21,775 nucleotides of DNA from DASQVO01 sp035640715 (lineage in GTDB: Bacteria; Actinomycetota; Actinomycetes; Streptosporangiales; Streptosporangiaceae): assembly GCA_035640715.1 (NCBI GenBank), contig DASQVO010000315.1:1-21775 (forward strand). The letters are read 5' to 3'. Each line of letters starts with the position of its first letter. Position 1 is the stretch's first letter. This document shows positions 14,487 through 21,774 of the stretch, one piece after another. The notes below the pieces were generated by a model. That model worked only from the letters and a program-made list of their open reading frames with translations. It was not told where the DNA came from and ran no database searches. A program made the position numbers and the translations under genes.

Positions 14487-17045
14487 GTGACTGACGTGAC
14501 GACCGACGGGGTTCCGCCGTCGGGGCATGACCGCACCGAGCCGGTCGACATCCAGCTGGAGATGCAGCGCAGCTACATCGAATATTCGATGTCGGTCATC
14601 GTCGGCCGGGCTCTGCCCGACGTGCGGGACGGCCTCAAGCCGGTACACACGCGGGTCCTCTACGCCATGTACGACGGCGGCTACCGGCCGGACCGCAGCT
14701 ACTTCAAGTGCGCGCGCGTGGTCGGCGACGTTATGGGCACCTACCACCCGCATGGGGACAGCGCCATCTACGACGCGCTGGTCCGCCTGGCCCAGCCGTG
14801 GTCGATGCGGTACCCGCTCATCGACAGCCAGGGCAACTTCGGGTCCCCGGGCAACGACCCGCCCGCCGCGATGCGGTACACCGAGTGCCGGCTCGCCCCG
14901 CTGGCCATGGAGATGCTGCGGGACATCGACAAGGACACCGTCGATTTCCGCGACAACTACGACGGGCGGTCACAGGAGCCCGTCGTCCTGCCCAGCCGCT
15001 TCCCGAACCTGCTCGTCAACGGTTCTGAGGGTATCGCGGTCGGCATGGCGACCAAGATCCCGCCGCACAACCTGCGGGAGGTGGCCGCCGGCGTCAAGTG
15101 GTACCTGGAGAACTTCGGCGCGTCCGATGAGGATCTGCTCGAGGCGCTCATCCAGCGGATCAAGGGCCCGGACTTCCCCACCCGGGGCCTGATCGTCGGC
15201 CGCCGCGGCATCCAGGACGCCTACCGCACCGGGCGCGGCTCGATCACCATGCGCGCGGTCGTGGACGTGGAAGAGGACGCGCGGGGACGGGCGTGCCTGG
15301 TCGCGACGGAGCTTCCGTTCCAGGTCAACCCGGACAACCTCGCCCTGAAGATCGCCGAGCTGGTCCGGGAGGGCCGGATCACCGGCATCGCCGACGTGCG
15401 GGACGAGACGAGCGGCCGCACCGGCCAGCGGCTGGTTATCGTGCTCAAGCGGGACGCGATTCCCAAGGTCGTCCTCAACAACCTGTACAAGCACACCCAG
15501 CTGCAGGACACGTTCGGCGCCAACATGATGGCTCTGGTCGACCGGGTGCCGCGGACCCTACGGCTCGACCAGATGATCCGGTACTGGGTCGCCCACCAGA
15601 TCGAGGTCATCGTCCGGCGGACCCGCTACCTGCTGCGCAAGGCGCAGGAGCGGGCGCACATCCTGCGGGCGCTGCTCAAGGCGATCGACCGGATCGACGA
15701 GGTGATCGCCCTCATCCGCGGCAGCGCGTCGGCACACGACGCGCAGCAGGGCTTGATGACCCTGCTGGAGATCGATGAGATCCAGGCCCAGGCCATCCTT
15801 GACATGCAGCTCCGCCGGCTGGCCGCCCTCGAGCGGCAGGCGCTGACCAACGAGTACGACGAGCTGATGACGAAGATCGCCGACTACGAGGACATCCTGG
15901 CGTCCCCGGAGCGCCAGCGCAGGATCGTCGGTGAGGAGCTCACCGAGATCGTCGAGCGGTATGGCGACGAACGGCGCACCGAGATCATCGCCTACGACGG
16001 TGATGTCACCGACGAGGACCTCATCGCCGAAGAGGACGTCGTCGTGACCATCACCAACGGCGGCTACGCCAAGCGCACGAAGACCGACTCGTACCGCGCC
16101 CAGCGGCGCGGCGGCAAAGGCGTCCGCGGCGCCCAGCTCCGCACCGACGACATCGTCGACCACTTCTTCGTCACGACGACCCACCACTGGATCCTGTTCT
16201 TCACCAACAAGGGCCGGGTGTACCGGGCCAAGGCGTATGAGCTGCCCGAGGCCGCGCGCGACGCCCGTGGCCAGCACGTCGCAAACATGCTGGCCTTCCA
16301 GCCTGACGAGACGATTGCCGAGGTTCTCGCGCTGCGCGATTACCAGGTGGCTCCCTACCTGGTGCTGGCGACAAAGAGTGGCCTGGTCAAGAAGTCGCGC
16401 CTTTCTGACTTCGACTCACCCCGATCCGGTGGCATCATCGCGATCAATCTCCGCGAGGATGACGAGGTCATCGCCGCGCGGCTGGTTTCGCCGGAAGAGG
16501 ACCTCCTGCTGGTCAGCAGGAAGGCACAGGCGCTGCGGTTCCACGCCAGTGACGAGTCACTGCGGCCGATGGGCCGGGCGACGTCCGGAGTGATCGGCAT
16601 GCGTTTCGCCGATGGGGATGAGCTGCTCGACATGTACGTCGTCCGTGACGACGAGGATGTGCTCGTGGCCACGGAGGGAGGTTTCGCAAAACGGACGCTC
16701 GCGGATCAGTATCCTGTGAAGAACCGTGGCGGTATGGGTGTTGTCACGGCGAGGATTGTGGAAACGCGCGGGCAGCTTGTGGGCGCCCTGATGGTTCGCC
16801 CGGAGGATGAGATTTTCGCCATCACGTCGGCGGGCGGTGTCATCAGGACGAGGGCCAGTGAAGTGAAGCGATCCGGGCGGCAGACCATGGGCGTGCGGCT
16901 GATGAACCTCGCTCCCGGGGACAGCGTGGTCGGGCTCGCGCGCAATGCCGAGTCGCTGGATGCGGCCGACGATGATCAGCCCGAAGGTGCCGCTGCTGAA
17001 CTGCCGGCTGGTGGCGACGGAGGTGATGGAGCCGGCGGACAGTGA
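14487..17045 (+). CDS. gyrA: DNA gyrase subunit A
   Basis: GyrA is the DNA-breaking and DNA-wrapping subunit of gyrase and partner of GyrB. The 852-residue product starts at GTG 14487 with AGGGA six bases upstream. The quinolone-resistance region reads HPHGDSAIYDALVRLAQ: Ser92 and Asp96 correspond to E. coli Ser83 and Asp87, so this is the quinolone-sensitive type, unlike mycobacteria, which have Ala at the serine position. The catalytic tyrosine is Tyr131 in PAAMRYTE. The C-terminal pinwheel has the GyrA box QRRGGKG, needed for wrapping, and the repeated blades (GGYAKRTKTDSYRAQ, GGFAKRTLADQYPVKNRGGMG). The end is an acidic/Gly-rich tail (DDDQPEGAAAEL...). It lies 86 bases after gyrB. Confidence 0.97.
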   Translation: MTDVTTDGVPPSGHDRTEPVDIQLEMQRSYIEYSMSVIVGRALPDVRDGLKPVHTRVLYAMYDGGYRPDRSYFKCARVVGDVMGTYHPHGDSAIYDALVRLAQPWSMRYPLIDSQGNFGSPGNDPPAAMRYTECRLAPLAMEMLRDIDKDTVDFRDNYDGRSQEPVVLPSRFPNLLVNGSEGIAVGMATKIPPHNLREVAAGVKWYLENFGASDEDLLEALIQRIKGPDFPTRGLIVGRRGIQDAYRTGRGSITMRAVVDVEEDARGRACLVATELPFQVNPDNLALKIAELVREGRITGIADVRDETSGRTGQRLVIVLKRDAIPKVVLNNLYKHTQLQDTFGANMMALVDRVPRTLRLDQMIRYWVAHQIEVIVRRTRYLLRKAQERAHILRALLKAIDRIDEVIALIRGSASAHDAQQGLMTLLEIDEIQAQAILDMQLRRLAALERQALTNEYDELMTKIADYEDILASPERQRRIVGEELTEIVERYGDERRTEIIAYDGDVTDEDLIAEEDVVVTITNGGYAKRTKTDSYRAQRRGGKGVRGAQLRTDDIVDHFFVTTTHHWILFFTNKGRVYRAKAYELPEAARDARGQHVANMLAFQPDETIAEVLALRDYQVAPYLVLATKSGLVKKSRLSDFDSPRSGGIIAINLREDDEVIAARLVSPEEDLLLVSRKAQALRFHASDESLRPMGRATSGVIGMRFADGDELLDMYVVRDDEDVLVATEGGFAKRTLADQYPVKNRGGMGVVTARIVETRGQLVGALMVRPEDEIFAITSAGGVIRTRASEVKRSGRQTMGVRLMNLAPGDSVVGLARNAESLDAADDDQPEGAAAELPAGGDGGDGAGGQ

Positions 17046-17050
17046 ACCAC

Positions 17051-17067
17051 CCGGCCTGCCAGGCCGG
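17051..17067 (+). terminator. Hairpin after gyrA
   Basis: CCGGCCT-GCC-AGGCCGG forms a perfect 7-bp stem six bases after the gyrA stop. No U-run follows, as is common for actinobacterial terminators, so it may be a terminator or an mRNA-end stabiliser. Confidence 0.45.
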
Positions 17068-17184
17068 TTCGGACCGTGACGGAGAGACCGCAGTTACCCA
17101 GGCAACCCTAAACGGCCGGAGATGCGCAGAATGTACCCTGCGGAGGTAGCCTCTGCCACAGGGACTGCAGCCGAGGAGGACGGC

Positions 17185-18069
17185 GTGGAGCAACGCGCGG
17201 ACGAGACGGCGCGGCTGCCAAGGGTAGCCGCGGGAGACGCGGGCCTGCCTTCCATGGAAGGCAGGCAGGCGGACGCTACGGCGGCCGCCAGCGAGGACGC
17301 CGGAGAAGCAAGCGGCTACTCTGCGGAGCGGACCTCTCTGAGCTGGAATATAGAAGGTAGCTATGCGAGCCCGGCCGTGGAGGACGGGTACGGGCCGCCT
17401 GGCACGCAACGGGACTATCCCGCGCCACCATCATCGGACCGCGAGTACCCCGCGCCGACTGCCGAGTCCGTCTACGGCTCCGCTGCAGCATCGCGGGATT
17501 ACGCGGCGTCCCCGTACTCGGCGCAGGTCTCCCCGCCACCGTCAGGTCCCGAACCCGACCAGGCTCAGCGCATGAAGGAGTACGAGGCGGAGCGCGCGAC
17601 GGAGTGGCAGCCGCCGCGGCAGCAGCCCTGGCCGCAGGTGGTACCGAGGGTACCCAAAGCGGCCCGGACCCCCCGGCGGGCAGGCAAGAGCGGGGAAGCT
17701 CCCCGGCAAGCGCATCTGACGGTCGCCAGGCTCGAGCCCGGGTCGGTCATGAAGTTCAGCTTCGTTATCTCGCTGGTGTGCTTCGTCATCCTGTTCGTCG
17801 CCGTGGCGCTGCTGTACGGCACGCTGTCCGGACTGGGCGTCTTCAGCTCGATCCAGGGGGCGCTATCGAACGTGACCTCCAGCCAGGGTTCGACCGGCGT
17901 CAACGTGTCCCACTGGTTCTCGGCGTCGACCATCCTGGGCTACACGGCGCTCCTCGGCTTGCTGGATGTGGTCCTGATTACCGCCCTGACCACGGTCGGC
18001 GCGGTCATCTACAATCTAGTATCCCAACTTGTGGGCGGGATTGAGGTAACACTGCGGGAGACCGAGTAA
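17185..18069 (+). CDS. DUF3566 transmembrane protein
   Basis: This is the membrane protein found downstream of gyrA in actinobacteria (the Rv0007 position in Mycobacterium). Function is unknown. From GTG 17185 the product is 294 residues. Residues 1-175 are Ala/Pro/Tyr-rich and probably cytoplasmic and disordered, with repeated DY/EYPAP-like segments (QRDYPAPPSSDREYPAP, SRDYAASPYS). The DUF3566 domain follows: LTVARLEPGSVMKFSFVISLVCFVILFVAVALLYGTLSGLGVF (first membrane helix about 189-215) and STILGYTALLGLLDVVLITALTTVGAVIYNLVSQLVGGIEVTL (second). I chose GTG 17185 because AGGAGG (17174-17179) is five bases upstream; ATG 17122 and ATG 17131 are in-frame alternatives. Confidence 0.88.
   Translation: MEQRADETARLPRVAAGDAGLPSMEGRQADATAAASEDAGEASGYSAERTSLSWNIEGSYASPAVEDGYGPPGTQRDYPAPPSSDREYPAPTAESVYGSAAASRDYAASPYSAQVSPPPSGPEPDQAQRMKEYEAERATEWQPPRQQPWPQVVPRVPKAARTPRRAGKSGEAPRQAHLTVARLEPGSVMKFSFVISLVCFVILFVAVALLYGTLSGLGVFSSIQGALSNVTSSQGSTGVNVSHWFSASTILGYTALLGLLDVVLITALTTVGAVIYNLVSQLVGGIEVTLRETE
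17243..17266. repeat. Perfect 24-bp palindrome inside the DUF3566 coding region
   Basis: The segment is centred on CCATGG and every base pairs with its mirror: left arm GCCTGCCTTCCA, right arm TGGAAGGCAGGC. It is in the disordered 5' coding part, about 58 bases after the chosen start. As RNA it could only fold with a tight or partly open loop; as DNA it resembles a dimer-binding site. Confidence 0.85.
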
Positions 18070-18091
18070 CGTCGCGCTCCCCCGGTTCGGC

Positions 18092-18116
18092 AGGTTACCG
18101 CCCGATGCGGTAACCT
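18092..18116 (+). terminator. Perfect 10-bp hairpin between the DUF3566 gene and tRNA-Ile
   Basis: AGGTTACCGC, loop CCGAT, GCGGTAACCT forms a perfect stem 23 bases after the DUF3566 stop and 30 bases before tRNA-Ile. It is followed by TTCCC rather than a U-run. The likely role is termination of the gyrA-side transcript, unless it is part of the tRNA leader. Confidence 0.6.
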
Positions 18117-18146
18117 TCCCGGCGTGCGCGTTCCCACCTCGCGCCT

Positions 18147-18220
18147 GGGGCTATAGCTCAGTCGGTTAGAGCGCATCCCTGATAAGGATGAGGTCGATGG
18201 TTCAAGTCCATCTAGCCCCA
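18147..18220 (+). tRNA. ileT: tRNA-Ile (GAT anticodon)
   Basis: The cloverleaf closes completely. Acceptor GGGGCTA pairs with TAGCCCC; the D arm is GCTC...GAGC; the anticodon stem CATCC/GGATG has loop CTGATAA with anticodon GAT at 18181-18183; the T arm is GATGG-TTCAAGT-CCATC; the discriminator is A 18220. CCA is not encoded. This is the conserved tRNA downstream of gyrA in actinobacteria, and its 3' end borders recombinase debris. Confidence 0.97.
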
Positions 18221-18259
18221 CACAGGTCACAGCATTAGCAGGGTCCGGCCCTGCGCCCG

Positions 18260-18280
18260 TGACAACAGCAGTTGACAACA
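18260..18280. repeat. Direct repeat TGACAACA at the end of the recombinase relic
   Basis: TGACAACA occurs at 18260-18267 and again at 18273-18280, with the five bases GCAGT between them, directly next to the stop codon of the recombinase remnant and 40 bases from tRNA-Ile. Flanking CAGGG...CCCTG (18239-18253) can also pair. It could be a recombinase arm site at the element end; no matching copy was found at the other junction. Confidence 0.3.
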
Positions 18281-19102
18281 TCACTGGCCCGCCGTCTGGC
18301 CGAACAGTAGATCAGAGATCTTGTCCAGCGCGGAGCGCTGGTCGTCCTCATCGCTTCGCCGCGCCGCAGGCCATAGACGAGCAGCAGGACGAAAGCGGCC
18401 TGCCCGCTGGTAAATGCCGGTCTCGCGGAGCAAGTGCCGGAAGGTCTCCTGCGCGGTGGTGCGGGCCAGGCGCGCGCCGGTGGTGGACACGAAGAAGGTG
18501 GTCGTCGCTGGCCGCGGGCGCAGCTTGTCGCGGCGGGCGGCGTAGCCGGCCAGCGCGGCCACGGCCGAGGGGTGCAATGGCAGCTGGCGCGGCTTGCGGA
18601 ACTTGGCCCGCCGGGTGGTCAGCAGGCCCGTGTCCTGGTCGAGGTCGCCGCGTTCCAGGCTGAGCGCTTCGCCGAGCCGGATGCCGGTGGTGAACAGCAG
18701 CCCGGTCAGCGTCTGCATCGTGATGGCCTTCCATGGCGGGTTCAGCCGGCCCGCCGCGTCGATCAGCGCCGTGATATTGGCTTCGGAATACAGGTAGGGC
18801 GTGGCCCGCCGTGTTCTGCCGGGAAGCAGGTCAGCGGGCGGGATCTGCGCCTGCGGGTCGATGGTGTGCAGCCAGCGGGCGAACCCGCGGACCGCGGACA
18901 GCCGCTGGGCGTGCCAGGCCCGGGACCTGGAGGCGGGCAGCGTGGCCCACTGCAGCGCCAGCTGAGTGGTCACCGTGTCCTGGCCGGCGGCCTCGGCGAA
19001 GGCGGCGAACTGCTCAAGGTGCCGGCCTGCTCCCTCCAGCCGGAAACCCAGGACGCGGCGGGTCGCCAGATAGGAGGCGACCGCCTCCGATAGCCCGCTC
19101 AT
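18281..19102 (-). pseudogene. Truncated tyrosine recombinase (RitC-like) joined to other integrase scraps
   Basis: From ATG 19102 the frame gives 273 residues. The first ~215 look like the last recombinase of RIT (recombinase-in-trio) elements: LSEAVASYLATRRVLGFRLEGAGRHLEQFAAFAEAAG, a linker ending TRRATPYLYSEANITALIDAA, and catalytic box I TGIRLGEALSLERGDLD. Then come KFRKPRQLPLHPSAVAAL and FRHLLRETGI. The following HxxR and tyrosine part, needed for activity, is absent. In its place, another reading frame at about 18355-18410 has SGQAAFVLLLVYGLRRGEA, box I of a different integrase. The final in-frame DEDDQRSALDKISDLLFG may be the tail of such an integrase (less certain). The start overlaps the upstream recombinase stop as ATGA. 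It is non-functional as a strand-transfer enzyme. Confidence 0.78.
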
Positions 19103-19303
19103 CGCACGGCTCCCGGCCATGGGCGGGCCACCGCCGACAGCGCGACGCGATCGACCCGGGCATACCGGGCAGTGTTCAGCATGCTGGCATGGCGGAGCAC
19201 CTGGCCTACCTCGGGCAGGCTCGCGCCGGCCCGCAGCAGGCCGGTTGCCGCGCCGTGCCGCAGCCGGTGGGCGGTCACCGCCGTCACCCCGGCGGCGCCG
19301 GTC
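19099..19303 (-). pseudogene. C-terminal fragment of an upstream tyrosine recombinase (RitB-like)
   Basis: About 65 codons remain, containing the catalytic C-terminus HRLRHGAATGLLRAGASLPEVGQVLRHASMLNTARYARVD, with the HxxR, the second His and the nucleophile-position Tyr, then LSAVARPWPG. The N-terminal core-binding part and box I are missing: upstream in this frame there is a stop near 19307 and the sequence changes to MFS transporter DNA. It overlaps the next recombinase by ATGA. Tandem overlapping tyrosine recombinases in this order are the hallmark of RIT elements, so this is the middle gene cut at its 5' side. Confidence 0.75.
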
Positions 19304-19331
19304 GGCGTTCACACAGTTGCCCAGCGTGCCC

Positions 19332-20610
19332 TCGTTGATCTTCATCAAGAAGGACTTCGGCGGTCTGTCGTCGTTCCAGCAGGAACTGGTGACGAGCCTC
19401 CTGCTCGTCGGCGCCGTCCTGGGAGCGCTCGGCGCCGGCCGGGTGGCGGACATGATCGGCCGGAGGAAGACCGTCCTCAGCACCGCGGCGGTCTTCGTGA
19501 TCGGAGTCCTGCTGGCGGCCTTTACCCCCAGCTATCCGGTGCTTCTCATCGCGCGAATCATCATCGGCCTGGCGGTCGGCTCGGCCTCGATGATCGTTCC
19601 CCTATACATCGGCGAGGTCGTGCCGCCGCGATTCCGCGGTGGCTTCGTGAGCTTCAACCAGCTCGCGATCACCAGTGGAATCCTGGTGTCCTACCTGGTC
19701 GACTACGGGCTCTCGTCCAGCCAGAACTGGCGGCTGATATTCGGCCTGGCTGCTATCCCGGCCGTTCTGCTGTTTGCGGGCATGCTGTTCCAGCCGGAAA
19801 GCCCGCACTGGCTCATCACACGGGGCCGGGAAGACGAAGCGCGCGGTGCTGGCCCGGGTCCGCGACACGAGCGACATCGATGCCGAGATCGCCGAGGTGC
19901 GCCAGATCAGCCAGCGTCAGTCGAGCGTGCGTGAGCTGCTCACTCCGAAGGTCCGTCCGCTGCTGATGGTCGGTGTCCTCCTGGCGGTCTTCCAGCAGAT
20001 CACCGGGATCAACACGATCATTTACTACGCGCCCTCGCTGCTTCAGGGAACGGGGTTCGGCAACTCCGCGGCCCTTCTCGCCAACGTGGTGAACGGCGCG
20101 ATCAACGTCATCATGACGATCGTCGCGGTATGGCTGCTGGACCGTGTGGGCCGCCGGCCGCTGCTGCTGACCGGGACGGCCGGGATGGCGGTTGGCATGG
20201 TCGTGGCCGCGCTGAGCTTCCTCGGCGGCTCCCACCTGACGGGCGGCCTGGCGATCGTCGCGGTGATCGGCCTGTTCTTCTACACCGGCTCGTTCGCGAT
20301 CGGCCTGGGCCCGGTGTTCAGGCTGCTGATCGCCGAGATCTACCCGCTCAAGATCCGCGGTGCCGCGATGAGCGTGGCGACCATGGCCAACTGGGGGGCC
20401 AACTTCGTGGTCACCGTCTCGTTCCTGACGCTGCTCAACGCGGTCGGCGGGGTCGTAACCTTCTTCCTGTTCGCGTTCCTCACCATGGTGGCCCTGGCCT
20501 ACTTCTGGCGCAAGGTGCCAGAGACCAAGGGCCGGAGCCTGCAGGAGATCGAGCGCGACCTGGCCGTCGAACCGGGAGCGGTCGAATCGGTCCCGGCCGC
20601 CAGTCGCTGA
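19332..20610 (+). pseudogene. Sugar-porter MFS transporter, 5'-truncated and frameshifted
   Basis: This was a 12-helix sugar/proton symporter of the MFS sugar-porter family. Recognisable motifs are IFIKKDF, GRVADMIGRRKTVL (motif A), IARIIIGLAVGSAS, PLYIGEVVPPRFRG, PESPHWLITRG, FQQITGINTIIYYAP, DRVGRRPLLL, AEIYPLKIRGAAMS and the C-terminal PETKGRSLQEIE. The first helix and its GGLLFGYDTGV-type motif are missing, replaced at about 19303-19332 by the recombinase relic. The frame also breaks at about 19838-19847: GEDEAR continues only in another frame as AVLARVRDTSDIDAEIAEV, explained by loss of two bases in a CG run. W in the usual PVFWLL motif is R (PVFRLL). There is no credible start or ribosome-binding site. 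Confidence 0.88.
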
Positions 20611-20669
20611 TCCACCTGGCGGTTGCGTCCTGCTGACCCGCTGACTTGCTAGGCTGCCTCTTACCCGCC

Positions 20670-20688
20670 GGAGCCGCGCGTCGGCTCC
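20670..20688 (+). terminator. Hairpin between the MFS pseudogene and the DLW-39 gene
   Basis: GGAGCCG, loop CGCGT, CGGCTCC forms a perfect 7-bp stem 60 bases after the MFS stop and 46 bases before the small-protein start. It could end transcription of the transporter or lie in the leader of the next gene; a TAGGCT -10-like hexamer is just upstream at 20650. Confidence 0.4.
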
Positions 20689-20734
20689 CGCGGCGTCAGG
20701 CTCCGGAGTCCGTCGAAGTGGAGGGTTCCACACC

Positions 20735-20857
20735 GTGAAGAAGCTGCTTGTGCTCGTCCTGCTGGGGATTGGGATCTTCGCCATATGGCGGAAGGTGCAA
20801 GCCGACCGGGCCGAGATTGACCTCTGGACCGAAGCCACCACGGGCGACGTTAACTAA
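20735..20857 (+). CDS. DLW-39 family small membrane protein
   Basis: A 40-residue product, MKKLLVLVLLGIGIFAIWRKVQADRAEIDLWTEATTGDVN, matches the actinobacterial small family named for its DLW motif. Residues 3-18 form one membrane-spanning or anchoring helix, followed by a charged WRKVQADRAE helix and the DLWTEAT signature. Function is unknown. The start is GTG 20735 with GGAGG (20720-20724) ten bases upstream. In relatives this gene sits near gyrA and the tRNA-Ile/Ala genes, so it marks return to the ancestral gene order after the mobile-element scar. Confidence 0.85.
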   Translation: MKKLLVLVLLGIGIFAIWRKVQADRAEIDLWTEATTGDVN

Positions 20858-20864
20858 ATACTCT

Positions 20865-20884
20865 CACCGGACGGCTGTCCGGTG
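20865..20884 (+). terminator. Perfect hairpin abutting the ribosome-binding site of the HAD gene
   Basis: CACCGGAC-GGCT-GTCCGGTG forms a perfect 8-bp stem with a four-base loop, seven bases after the DLW-39 stop. Its last base begins the GGAGGAGG ribosome-binding site of the next gene. It is either a terminator for the small gene or a structure that limits translation of the HAD gene. Confidence 0.55.
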
Positions 20885-20898
20885 GAGGAGGCAAGCAG

Positions 20899-21711
20899 GT
20901 GAGCGATACACCCCCCGTATCGCTGGTGTGCTGTGACCTTGTGGGAACGATCGCCGCCGATGGCGGCATCCTCGAGAAGGCGTTCACCGAGGCGATCGCG
21001 ACGCAGGGGGTTGTTCCTGGCACCGCCGCCTATGCCCGGTCCATGGTTCAGGTGGACCGGGCTAGGGGATATCCGCCGCGGGACGTGATGCACACGCTTT
21101 TCAGCGAGGATGATGCCAGGGCGCAAGCGGCGTATCTGGCCTTCGAGCGTTCGTACCGCGCGATTGTGGACCGGTTCGGCATTACGACCGTGCCCGGCGC
21201 GCAGGAAGCGATATCCAGGCTGTCCAGCTCGCACGTGCGGGTATGCCTGATATCCGGCTTCTCCCGGACCACAGCCGGGCTGATGCTGGACAGGCTGGGC
21301 ATCCGCCGGCAGGTTGACCTCACGCTCTGCCTTGACGACGTGCCGCGCGGCTGGCCGTGGCCCGACGCGGTGCTCACCGCCGTGATCCGCCTCGGCATCG
21401 GGGACGTCGCGGAGGTCGCTGTCGTCGGTGATAGCGAGAACGTCCTCATCGCCGGTCACCGCGCAGGCGCTGGCACCCTTGTCGGCCTCACCGGAGCGCG
21501 CACTGGTGAACGGCTGCGGAAGGCCGGGGCGACTCATCTCGTCTGGGCAATCGCCGACCTGCTGGAACTGCTGCTGCGAGCGTCCGGGCCCGTGACCGCG
21601 GATGGGAACGAGATAGCGCGGGAGCCATCCACCCGGGACTCGCCAGGGTATCCTCGTCCCGGCGTGGTGCTGCCACAGGTACCCTTGCGGGGGAAGCACG
21701 CGGGGCTATAG
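20899..21711 (+). CDS. HAD-superfamily hydrolase, phosphonatase-like
   Basis: The 270-residue protein has the haloacid dehalogenase fold. Motif I is VCCDLVGT with nucleophile Asp13, an alpha-helical cap follows (about 20-95), then VPGAQEAISRLSSSHVRVCLISGFSRTTAGLMLDRLG (motif II region), RGWPWPDAVLTAVIRLG and the Mg-binding VAVVGDSENVLIAGHRAGAGTLVGLTGA. The residue two after the nucleophile is Val instead of Asp, as in phosphonatase-like HADs, where it is also not Asp; that argues against an ordinary phosphatase. The substrate is unknown. The start is GTG 20899 with GGAGGAGG seven bases upstream. The last ~35 residues (STRDSPGYPRPGVV...) are untypical, and the stop lies ten bases inside the tRNA-Ala gene. 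Confidence 0.85.
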   Translation: MSDTPPVSLVCCDLVGTIAADGGILEKAFTEAIATQGVVPGTAAYARSMVQVDRARGYPPRDVMHTLFSEDDARAQAAYLAFERSYRAIVDRFGITTVPGAQEAISRLSSSHVRVCLISGFSRTTAGLMLDRLGIRRQVDLTLCLDDVPRGWPWPDAVLTAVIRLGIGDVAEVAVVGDSENVLIAGHRAGAGTLVGLTGARTGERLRKAGATHLVWAIADLLELLLRASGPVTADGNEIAREPSTRDSPGYPRPGVVLPQVPLRGKHAGL

Positions 21712-21774
21712 CTCAGCTGGAAGAGCACCTGCTTTGCAAGCAGGGGGTCAGGGGTTCGAGTCCCCTTAGCTCCA
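21702..21774 (+). tRNA. alaT: tRNA-Ala (TGC anticodon)
   Basis: Acceptor GGGGCTA pairs with TAGCTCC and includes the G3-U70 wobble that identifies alanine tRNAs. The D arm is GCTC...GAGC. The anticodon stem CCTGC/GCAGG has loop TTTGCAA with anticodon TGC at 21735-21737. The T arm is AGGGG-TTCGAGT-CCCCT, with discriminator A 21774. CCA is not encoded. In many actinobacteria tRNA-Ile and tRNA-Ala are close neighbours after gyrA; here about 3.5 kb separates them. Confidence 0.97.

Noticed and set aside
18221..20730. attR copy of the tRNA-Ile 3' end marking the far boundary of an integrated element
   Set aside because: I looked for a repeat of the T-arm/acceptor sequence between the recombinase relic and the DLW-39 gene and found none, so boundaries by attL/attR cannot be claimed.
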